In this document: positions 1-8,900 of the stretch, one piece after another
How the letters are laid out: each line of letters starts with the position of its first letter
Numbering within the stretch: the first letter of the stretch is position 1
Assembly (NCBI GenBank): GCA_900544025.1
Contig: UQTM01000007.1
Span: forward strand, 1-64,000
DNA from: an uncultured Odoribacter sp.
Lineage (GTDB): Bacteria > Bacteroidota > Bacteroidia > Bacteroidales > Marinifilaceae
Length of the DNA stretch: 64,000 bases
Reading direction: 5' to 3'
Program-made: the position numbers and the translations under genes
The notes under the pieces: generated by a model
What the model was told of the DNA's origin: nothing
The model's database searches: none
The model's input: only the letters and a program-made list of their open reading frames with translations

Positions 1-256
1 CGTCCACGGCAAACGCCATGTGGTGCATGCCACCGCCGTTTTTTTCAACGAATTTTCCGATAGGGCCTTCCGGGTCCGTAGATTCGAGCAATTCGATTTT
101 GGTCTGCCCCACCTGGAAAAAGGCCGTTTTCACTTTTTGGTCTTTTACTTCTTCAATAGCATAACATTTCAGACCTAATACTTTTTCATAGAAAGGAATT
201 GCTTCGTCGAGACTTTTCACAGCAATACCGATGTGTTCAATATGAGTCGGTTTCAT
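1..256 (-). CDS. mce: Methylmalonyl-CoA epimerase, C-terminus cut off by window edge
   Basis: Reading the minus strand from the ATG at 256-254 gives 85 codons beginning MKPTHIEHIGIAVKSLDEA, with no stop before the window edge. The family interconverts the (2S) and (2R) forms of methylmalonyl-CoA, a cytoplasmic step linking propionate metabolism and succinate. The VOC-fold pattern is visible: the first metal-binding His is in HIEHIGIAV, an acidic segment follows in TKIELLES, and a second His lies in GGGMHHMAF. The full family length is about 135 residues, so roughly 50 are missing. The start is fixed by the near-universal N-terminal motif. Family assignment is confident; the rest of any operon lies outside the window. 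Confidence 0.92.
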   Translation of the reverse strand, partial: MKPTHIEHIGIAVKSLDEAIPFYEKVLGLKCYAIEEVKDQKVKTAFFQVGQTKIELLESTDPEGPIGKFVEKNGGGMHHMAFAVD

Positions 257-519
257 CACTTAAAAATGTTTTTGTTAAAAATATACTAAAATTGTTTATT
301 TGTCAATGTTTTTTATACCATTTTGCTCCACATACTTTGAATTTCGTAATCACCGAAAACGTTTTATAACAAAATGCGTTCCAAAATTACAGATTGTTAT
401 TGCGAATATCAAGAAAATTGTCACTTTATTTTAATTTTTTAGAAAGTGGTGAGATGCTTTGTGTAATATATTAAAAAATAGTGCTTTATGATTTTTTAAT
501 ATGCAGTAAATCAGAAAAA

Positions 520-540
520 ATAAAGTAAATTTAACTTTAT
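520..540. repeat. Inverted repeat, 7-bp arms
   Basis: ATAAAGT and ACTTTAT flank a 7-base AT centre, making a near-symmetric 21-bp element in the gap upstream of the membrane protein gene. It could be a protein-binding site, but AT-rich DNA makes short palindromes by chance. Confidence 0.4.
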
Positions 541-760
541 CGGAAAGTTACCGGAAGGATAAAAAAGGGGAATTTTAAGGTCGGTGAGAGAAAGTATCTG
601 AAAGCATCCGAAAGAGAGAGTTCGGGTTATTGTGGCAAGGGGCATTTTGAGCCGGATTAGAATGAAAACGTAGCCGGGAAGGTAGAGGAAGCGGAAGACA
701 GAAGCCGGCTGGCAGGCAAACTTTTACAGGGAATAAAGCGTATAGATTTACAATTGATAA

Positions 761-776
761 AAACATTCGAATGTTT
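761..776. promoter_or_regulatory. Perfect 16-bp palindrome upstream of membrane protein gene
   Basis: AAACATTC is followed directly by its reverse complement GAATGTTT, ending 20 bases before the ATG at 797. The position and perfect dyad symmetry fit an operator for a dimeric regulator or a 5'-UTR hairpin. There is no experimental or comparative support within the window. Confidence 0.45.
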
Positions 777-796
777 GAATAATAAAATTTAAAACT

Positions 797-1222
797 ATGA
801 ACAGACAAAGATTTGCCGTGCTGATCGTTGCTATTATCGGAATTATAGCAACATTTTTACCCTGGTACAGGATTATGGAAGTGGGAACGATTTCGGGAAT
901 GTCGTCTTCGGGGTGGTTTACCATTCTGATGTTTATCGTGACGCTTATTTTAGCTGTGCGGAAGAATCTGCATGAAGATATGACGATGGGAGTTTCATGG
1001 TGTATTACGATATGCAGCCTGTTGGCATCGTTTGCCGTGTTGTGGAAAATGATCGACATTTGGTTTGCAAAAGAAGGTATGTTCAGTCTCGGCGGGAATA
1101 TGTACGGGATAATGGGGAGCCAGGTGAAAGTGGAATACGGGGCATGGCTGGTGGTGATCGCCGGAATTTGTGTACCGCTGGCCGCTTTTATTTTCCGCGA
1201 CCGCACTTTTCGCCGCGTTTAA
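797..1222 (+). CDS. Small four-helix membrane protein of unknown function
   Basis: The frame encodes 141 residues with four hydrophobic segments, at about residues 8-24, 41-57, 66-86 and 117-134. The first ends in FLPW, a pattern common in uncharacterised small inner-membrane proteins. A short Gly/Ser-rich loop and an amphipathic stretch separate helices 1 and 2. No catalytic motif was recognised. The gene appears to stand alone: a palindrome lies just upstream and a terminator-like hairpin follows at 1269-1317. That the gene is real is likely from its good codon texture and start; its function is unknown. Confidence 0.75.
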   Translation: MNRQRFAVLIVAIIGIIATFLPWYRIMEVGTISGMSSSGWFTILMFIVTLILAVRKNLHEDMTMGVSWCITICSLLASFAVLWKMIDIWFAKEGMFSLGGNMYGIMGSQVKVEYGAWLVVIAGICVPLAAFIFRDRTFRRV

Positions 1223-1268
1223 GCGAAAGGAGAGATTGCCCGGCTGCCGACGATTCGGTTTGGAGAGG

Positions 1269-1317
1269 TTTCCCGTCCCTTGTTTCCCGTAGTTTGGAAA
1301 CCGGACGGGAAATTTTA
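1269..1317 (+). terminator. Bulged hairpin terminator after the membrane protein gene
   Basis: TTTCCCGTCC (1269-1278) pairs perfectly with 1303-1312, and inside it GTTTCC (1282-1287) pairs with 1296-1301. Only a short T run (TTTT, 1313-1316) follows, so termination strength is uncertain. Confidence 0.55.
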
Positions 1318-1404
1318 TGTCGCTCGTTTTCTCTTTTTTTTGTTTTTTTCCTATCTTGTGAACTCTTTAGCGATAAGAAAATAGTTACTTTAAAATATAA
1401 AGAT

Positions 1405-2793
1405 ATGTTTGAAACAAGTGTTTATCAGAACAGACGGAAAAAGCTGATGGAAAAGATGAGCGGAGGTTTGGTGTTGATTTTGGGAAATGGGGAAGCTCCT
1501 GCCAATTATACGGACAATACTTATAAATTCCGTCAGGACAGTTCTTTTTCTTATTTTTTCGGATTGAATTTACCGGGATTTGCCGGGGTGCTGGATGTGG
1601 ATGCAGGGAAGGAATATATTTTCGGGAACGATGTAGATATCGACGATATTATTTGGATGGGGCCTCAGCCTTTGGTGAAAGATCTGGCTGCCCGGGTAGG
1701 GGTGGAAACCACGTTTCCTTTCCCGGAGCTTGCGGTTTGCCTGAAAGAAGCGATTTCGAAAGGACGCCGTATTCATTTTTTGCCTCCTTACCGTTTCCGG
1801 AATATGGTATTGCTGGAAGACTTGCTGGGAATTCATCATTCCCTGATTAAAACCTATGCTTCGCTGGAACTGATCAAGGCGGTGGTATCCCTGCGTTCGG
1901 TGAAAGAGCCTTGCGAGATAGAGGAAATAACAAAAGCCTGTAACATCGGTTACGAGATGCATACGGCAGCCATGCGGCATTGTAAGCCGGGAGTGAAAGA
2001 GCAATATATCGCCGGGCTGATCGAAGGGATTGCGGCTTCTTACGGCAGCATGGTGTCGTTCCCGGTGATTATGTCGCAAAACGGGGAAACTTTGCATAAT
2101 CACGACCATAGCCAGATTTTGCAGCAGGGACGGATGATGCTGACGGATGCCGGAGCGGAAACCGTGATGAATTATTGTTCGGATTTTACCCGTACCGTGC
2201 CTGTCGGCGGAAAATTCACTTCCCGCCAGAAGGATGTTTACAACATTGTGCTGGCATGTAACAATGAAGCGATCCGGCTGGCGCGTCCGGGCGTGACTTA
2301 TCAATATGTGCACCTTGAAGTGTGTAAAGTGCTGGCGCAAGGGCTGAAAGACCTGGGGTTGATGAAAGGGGATGTAAACGAAGCCGTGGCTGCCGGTGCG
2401 CATGCCTTGTTTATGCCTCATGGTTTGGGACACATGATGGGACTGGATGTGCACGATATGGAAGATTTAGGACAGATATATGTGGGATATGACGACGAAG
2501 TCCGTCCGATTCAGCAGTTCGGAACCTCTTCTTTGCGTATGGGACGCCGTTTGCAGGAAGGTTTCGTCATTACCGACGAGCCGGGTTGTTATTTTATTCC
2601 GGCTTTGATCGACCAATGGAAGCAGCAGGGAATGCATAAAGATTTCCTGGTGTACGATAAGATCGAAAGCTTTAAGGATTTCGGGGGAATCCGTTTAGAA
2701 GACGATATTTTGATAACGGCCGGAGGTTCGCGTTTTCTGGGCGATAAACGTACTCCGATCACGGTGGAGGAAGTCGAAGAAATAATGTCATAA
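1405..2793 (+). CDS. pepP: Xaa-Pro aminopeptidase (aminopeptidase P, M24B)
   Basis: This 462-residue cytoplasmic metallopeptidase removes N-terminal residues preceding proline. The N-terminal domain (about 1-170) is followed by a pita-bread catalytic domain. The five metal ligands of the family can be placed at Asp248 (TDAGAE), Asp260 (SDFTRTV), His343 (HGLGHMMG), Glu392 (DEPGCYF) and Glu432 (RLEDD). The frame stays open upstream to 997, but that extension overlaps the previous gene and is not peptidase-like. The ATG at 1405 starts the typical MFETSVYQNRRKKLM sequence, so it was chosen. A strong terminator follows. The gene may work with the peptide transporter and peptidases further right, which is inference. 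Confidence 0.95.
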   Translation: MFETSVYQNRRKKLMEKMSGGLVLILGNGEAPANYTDNTYKFRQDSSFSYFFGLNLPGFAGVLDVDAGKEYIFGNDVDIDDIIWMGPQPLVKDLAARVGVETTFPFPELAVCLKEAISKGRRIHFLPPYRFRNMVLLEDLLGIHHSLIKTYASLELIKAVVSLRSVKEPCEIEEITKACNIGYEMHTAAMRHCKPGVKEQYIAGLIEGIAASYGSMVSFPVIMSQNGETLHNHDHSQILQQGRMMLTDAGAETVMNYCSDFTRTVPVGGKFTSRQKDVYNIVLACNNEAIRLARPGVTYQYVHLEVCKVLAQGLKDLGLMKGDVNEAVAAGAHALFMPHGLGHMMGLDVHDMEDLGQIYVGYDDEVRPIQQFGTSSLRMGRRLQEGFVITDEPGCYFIPALIDQWKQQGMHKDFLVYDKIESFKDFGGIRLEDDILITAGGSRFLGDKRTPITVEEVEEIMS

Positions 2794-2828
2794 TTTGTTT
2801 TTTATGTGAAAAAAACATTGTACACTTG

Positions 2829-2870
2829 TAAAGTGTATTGAAGGTCTCTTCAATACACTTTATTTTTTTT
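2829..2870 (+). terminator. Strong intrinsic terminator after pepP
   Basis: A perfect 15-bp stem (2829-2843 with 2848-2862) closes a GTCT loop and is followed by eight T residues. It separates pepP from the giant repeat protein gene. Confidence 0.92.
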
Positions 2871-2906
2871 GTGCAGTTGTGCTATTAGGTTACAAAACAA
2901 AGTTTT

Positions 2907-5900
2907 ATGCGTGTGTTGAAATTGTTTTCCATTGTAGGGGGGATATTGATTGCCTGTGTGTGCTTGTCGGTCCGGGCGGATGTTTATGCAGAAAATGCAC
3001 TTTTGCCTGCCGATGGAGGGCCGGAGGAGATTAAAGAGGTTATTTCAATGGGGGTGGATACCCTGGAGGCATGTATCGACGAGGTCGTGACTTTGAAATG
3101 TGCCGACGAGATCGACGACAGGGATGTTCTGGCGTACGAATGGAAGGAAAAAGAATCGGGGACGGTGGTAGGGACGACCCGGAATGTCGTGGTTAAACCT
3201 AAAGCTACGATGACTTATCAATTGAATGTAAAATACATCCTCCGGCACGATGAGCGGATAAAGAACGGGGATTTCGAGCTGGGAGAGAGTGATTGCTATG
3301 CATCGGGATCCTGGTGGAATGAAGTGTGGAAATGCCATTCCTTTGAATCCGGTTATAGATACGTCAAGGATAATTCTTCTACTTCCATGCATCCGGAGGG
3401 AACCTGTAAAATAGTACAGAATACCCGGAAAAATCACATGTATTTTGTAAATATCATCGATCATACGAAAAGGGACGGTACAGGCTATCTGTTGGTGGTG
3501 AACGGGGATGATTCCAATGACCGCAAGAAGATTGTATGGAAAACGAATATTCAGCATGTGATTCCCGGTAAGCAATATGCTTTTTCAGTCTGGGCCGCCA
3601 ATGTAGGAGGCGCTAACCCGCCGATGCTCGATTTTACCATTAACGATAAAGGGTTAGGGGGAATATATGATAGTTATAGTCCTGCTGCCGGAGGAAGATG
3701 GGAACAGTTGTATAAGATATGGACAGCGGATAACGATCAGGCGACGATTGCTTTGATCAATAAGGTGAAGGCGACGAGCGGTAACGATTTTGCCCTCGAC
3801 GATATTTCTTTTGCTCCTGTGGTTTTAGGAGTGGGGGAAGTGAAAGTGAAGATATTGCCTCAGGTCGATCTGGCTAAACTGTCCGATCTGAAAGTGTGTG
3901 AAGAGGCGGATTTGAAGATAGATGCGAATGCTATCGGGAGCGGGATTACCGGTTATAAATGGGTGAGAAAGCGTGACGGGGTGACGCTGAGTACCGGAAG
4001 TTCAATACAGATCACTTTCGCCGACCGGGAGCGGGATGCCGGAATGTATTCTTGTACGGTGACCGGGGTTTGCGGTGATAAAAGTGTGGATTTTGAATTG
4101 AGGGTGACGGAAAAGTTACGTAACACAGGATTGAAAATAGATACCGTTGCTGTTTGCCTGAATGAAGAAGCCCGGCTGAGTGCCGACCGGATCACCGGGG
4201 ACGGATTGAAGTATTCGTGGCGTGCTCCGGCTTTAGATTGGCTGAAGGCCGGAGACGGCTGGTTGCCCGTTACGGCCGACGAATCGATATATCGTAAGCC
4301 CAGTGCCGGACTGAGCGATGCCGGAAAGTATCGTTGTATCGTGACCGGGACTTGCGGAAAAGATACGGTGTATTCTGTCCTGAAAGTGGGAGATACGCCC
4401 CGTTTACGGGCTGTGGCCAATGATACGGTTGTTTGTATGGACGAGCCTGTGCATTTGTGGGTGGAAGCCGTGGAAGCGGGAACGGATGTTAGCTGGATAT
4501 TGCCCGATAATACGGTAAGTCCGGGGAAATACCTGAATGTAAAGGGAGGACGTGAAACAAAGGTTTACCGGTATGTGCTGGAAAAATGTGGCCGCCAGCT
4601 TAAAGGAGGGGTGACGGTGAATGTGTTTCCGGCTTTGTCGCAGGTGGGAGTGAGCCATGATACGGCCGTTTGTCCCGGAGGGACTGCCAGATTATGGGTT
4701 GCGGCCAAAGGAGAGGGATTGAAATATTCATGGAGCAGACAATATCCGGATGGCAGGGTGCAGGTTGTGGGGCATGCCGCAGAATATATGATTTCGAATG
4801 TAAGTGCGGCGGACACCGGTGTTTATGTCGTGACGGTAACAGATGGGTGTGGAAATCTTTCCGGGCAGCAAAGAGTAAGGGTTTCTTTACGGCATGAATA
4901 CGATGATTTGAGCGTGACGGACGACGGAAAGTATTGTCCGGGGGAAACGGTAGCGTTGGAAGTGACCGGAGGAGAAAGCGGCTTGCGTTATGAATGGACG
5001 ACTCCGGCAGGTGCTAAACAATACGGTCCCCGGCTCGTGATCCATTCGCTGGGTATTGATACAGAGGGTAGTTATAGCTGTGATGTTTCCGGGATGTGCC
5101 CCGGAGTGAAAAAGGAGGTGCAGGTGGGTATGTTGCCCGGATTGAAGGTGAATCCCTCGGAATCGGCTTTCCGGAAATGTGCGGGCGAAGAGGTAAGGTT
5201 GCGGGCGGATGCTACCGGTGCAGGGCTGACTTATAGCTGGAAAAAGAACGGGATGCCGACCGGAAACACGGGAAGCGAGTTTGTTCTGACGGGAATTACA
5301 GCTAACGATGGCGGGACATACGAATGCCGTTTGCAAACGGCCTGTGGCGATACTACCCTGACTTATCGGGTGGAGTTAAAAGAGCAGACCAGGATCATAG
5401 ATCATTCTCCCGACCATAAGTATATCGGGCTGACCGATAAATTGGTCTTATACGTCAGTGCCACCGGAGAGAACAATGTTTATGTCTGGGAACAGAATGG
5501 CCGGGTAGTGGGAGGAAACAGTAATTATTTGAGTTTACCTTCTGTGGGAAACGGAACGGAGAGCGATTTGCAATTTACTTGCGAAGTGCATGGCGATTGC
5601 GGTACAGACCGGATTGTTTTAAATGTGCATGTAAGGGAATTTTCGCAGGTGACTCAAGATACCACGGTAAGAGTGTGCCGGGGGGAAGATTATACCTTTC
5701 GGGTTAAAGCCCGGTTGCCGGAGTGTGGAAGGGAAACCGCTACGGAATACCGGGTGAAATATAATGGAACGGTTTATTCCACCGGGGATGTGATGCCTTT
5801 CCCTGCCGGAACTCCGGCAGGAGTGTACACCTGGCATATAAAAAATGAATGTGGAGAAGTATCGGTAAGAATGGAGGTTGTGGCCGAAGAGGAGCCTGTT

Positions 5901-8900
5901 ATCGAATACATAGATTGCGAGGGAGGCTATGACCGCCGGAACGATACTTTGTATGTATGTGCGGGCAGTGCTGTCCGTTTGAATGTGCGGGCAAATGGAG
6001 GTGAGTTATACGAATGGCAGAAGGACGGGCATACCGTGCAGTTGGGGGCGGATACGGAGCTGGTATTGCCGAACGTTACGCAAGATTTGGCGGGACATTA
6101 CGCCTGCCGGGTGATCAATGATTGCGGAACAACCGTTAAAGAGGTGGTTATGCTGGTACGCAAGCCATTGAAAATTATGCAGGCCAGTGCGGGCAGTTTG
6201 GCTTTGTGTGAAGGAAATGAGGCGGAATTAAGTGTGGAGGTGAATGTGGACGATGCCGTTTTTTATTGGCAGGGCGGAGAGGGTAACTGGAGGGAAAACA
6301 GCAGAGGATATATCTCGTATTATCGGAATGCGGGAGTGAATGGCGAAACCGATCCCGGGACTTATGTATGCCGGGTGGAGAGTGTGTGTGGAAAGGAAGA
6401 AGCTGTTTTTCAGGTAGATGTTGAAAAGCATTTGACATTGTTGGAAGTTTCTGCCGACGATACGGTTTGCCGGGGAGAACAAGTGGTTTTGCTGGCGAAG
6501 ACGAATGTTCCGGCGGCGGTTTGTACGTGGATATTGCCTTCGGGACGGCAGGCGCAGGGGAGTGAATTGCAGCTTGCATATATGGCTCCGGCGGATACCG
6601 GAGTTTATGAATATCATATCAAAAGCCGTTGTGTGACCGATCTGGGCGGAACGGTGCATTTGGCCTTGTATCCGGAACCCGGAGTTTTAAAAATGCCTTT
6701 GGATACGGCGGTTTGTGAAGGACAACCGGTGCGGCTCGTTCCACAGATTGCCGGAACCGGTTTAATTTATAAATGGCGTGGTCCCAACGGTTACACTTTT
6801 GGAGGAGAAACGGCGGACATCCCTGTGGTGGCACAGGCGAATACGGGAATATACGAATTGTCCGTAGAAGATATTTGCGGTGTGAAACAGCGGGCAGGGA
6901 TGAGGGTGTCTTTGCTCGATGAATTGAAACAGGTGCATATCTCTGGGGATACAACGGTTTGCGAGGGTGTGCAGGTGATGTTGAGCGTCACTCACGACAG
7001 CCCCGCTACCTATGAATGGCAATTTAAGGGGAGTAAGGTGGCGGAAACCCGGCAACTGATTTTGCCTTCCGTTTCGGCCCGGGATACGGGGACGTATGTT
7101 TGTGTTGTAAAAGGAAATTGCAGTAACCGGGAGATGCAGGTACATGTCGGGTTGTATCGTAATTTAGAGGTCGATAGCCGGGATGCCTTATTGCGGGTGT
7201 GTCCGGGAGAGCCTGTGGATTTCGGGGTGACGGCTACGGGAGACCGGTTGCAATATATCTGGACAAAGGGAAATGAAGAAATAGGATTCCGGGAAAATAG
7301 TTATCATATCGATGAAGCGATTATCCCTGATGCCGGATTTTATACATGCCGGGTTTCTTCGGCCTGCGGAACGCAAGAAATTACCTATGAGTTGCAGCTA
7401 AAGGAGAAAACCCATATCGATAGCCATTCTCCCGACCGTTTTGTGTCGGAACACGATTCCGTGCGGCTTGTGGTGAGAGCTGTGGGCGAAAATAACCGGT
7501 ATGAATGGAGCAGAGAGGGAATGCCTGTTGCGGGAGAGCATGAAACATTGAAGATCGAGGATGTCGGGACGATAGACACTTTACATTATAAGGTTGCGGT
7601 GAAAGGGGATTGTGGGGCGGATTCCGTTACAATGGAAATAAAGATCGGTAAGTATAAGCCGTTGCGGGAAACGACGAGCCCCGACACGTTGTGCGAGGGA
7701 AGCACTTATACTTATGTCGGCGATTTGATACCACCGACTTGCTACGGTGACGAGAATTTCACTTATGAATGGAGGCACGACGGACAGCTTTTACCGGGAA
7801 ACGGGCCTTTGTTGCGGATAGAAGAATTGAAACCGGAAGATGCCGGAGTGTATGCCTGCCGGGTTTTGGGCGACTGCGGAGAGGTGATTATGGAGTGGAC
7901 GGTACATGTTGTCGAATTGCCGGAAATCACCGGATTGACTGCGGATGCTTTTGTGACGGAAGGGGCCGTTCACCGGATCGATGTGGCGGCTACCGGAGAA
8001 AGGGTCGGGTATGTGTGGCAGAAGAATGGGGAACCTTATGAGAAAGGAGTGACTTCGCTGCTGTTCGACCCGGTGAAATACGAGGACGGGGGAGTTTACC
8101 GGGTGAGTGTAGGAAATATTTGTAGTAGTGTAGCGAGGGAAACAGAATTGAAAGTGTGGAGGAAGACTACGATCATAACCCCAAAGGAACAGGATGTTGA
8201 AATATGTGCCGGGAGCGATACCGTGTTCCGGGTAGAGGCTTTGGGGGCTGTGGGATTGATATATAAATGGTATCATGACGGAGAATTGTTGTCTGTGCCT
8301 ATGGTGAGAGAGCTGGAGCTGAAAGAAGTGACAGCAGCGAATGCCGGGACGTATAAATGCGTTGTCAGCGGAAGGGGCGGAGACGATAGTTGTTTTATTT
8401 ATCTGAATGTTTTACCGTTGCCCCGGGCTGAATTGGCGGGAGAGTTCGGAATTTGCCGGAATGACCTGGAACAGGAATATCGGGTTGTGACGACCGATCG
8501 AAAGTTGCTTTATCGGTGGGAGATTACCGGAGGAATGATTCGCGGACAGATGGATGCGGCGGGAGTACAGGCCGGATGGAGCGGGGAAGGAGAAGGGCGT
8601 TTGATGGTGAGTGTATTATCGTCTGAAACCGGATGTTCCCGGCGGATGGAGGGAACCGTCGAATATTATCCATTGCCGGAAGTCGGTCTTTCGTTGCCGG
8701 ATACCGTAGGATATTGTGCGGATTCTTTGATACTGGATCAGGGATATCCGGCGGGCGGATATTATCTGCTGGAAGGAAAGCTTGTAGATGTGATCCGGTT
8801 TACAGATAAAACCAAGGTTTATCCGGTGGAATATCATTATGCGGAACGCTGCGCTTCGTTAGCCAGAGATACGATCCGGATTGCTCCCGATCCTTTTGTG

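Larger units (their letters stand above)
257..796. other. 540-bp non-coding stretch
   Basis: The left half is AT-rich and the right half (about 575-740) is strikingly purine-rich on the plus strand. No open frame looks like a protein: the longest minus-strand frame (575-808) has no recognisable composition or motif. Two inverted repeats are present at 520-540 and 761-776. A weak promoter-like pattern for the epimerase may lie near 283-310 on the minus strand, but neither box is perfect. A decayed gene in the purine-rich part cannot be ruled out or supported. Confidence 0.6.

Noticed and set aside
575..808. 77-codon minus-strand frame in the first gap
   Set aside because: It overlaps the start of the membrane protein gene and has no ribosome site or family likeness.
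997..1404. N-terminal extension of the aminopeptidase frame
   Set aside because: It overlaps the membrane protein gene and the terminator hairpin, and its residues are not peptidase-like. The normal family N-terminus starts at 1405.
1570..2454. 294-codon minus-strand frame inside pepP
   Set aside because: It is His/Arg-rich with no domain pattern, antisense to a confident gene.
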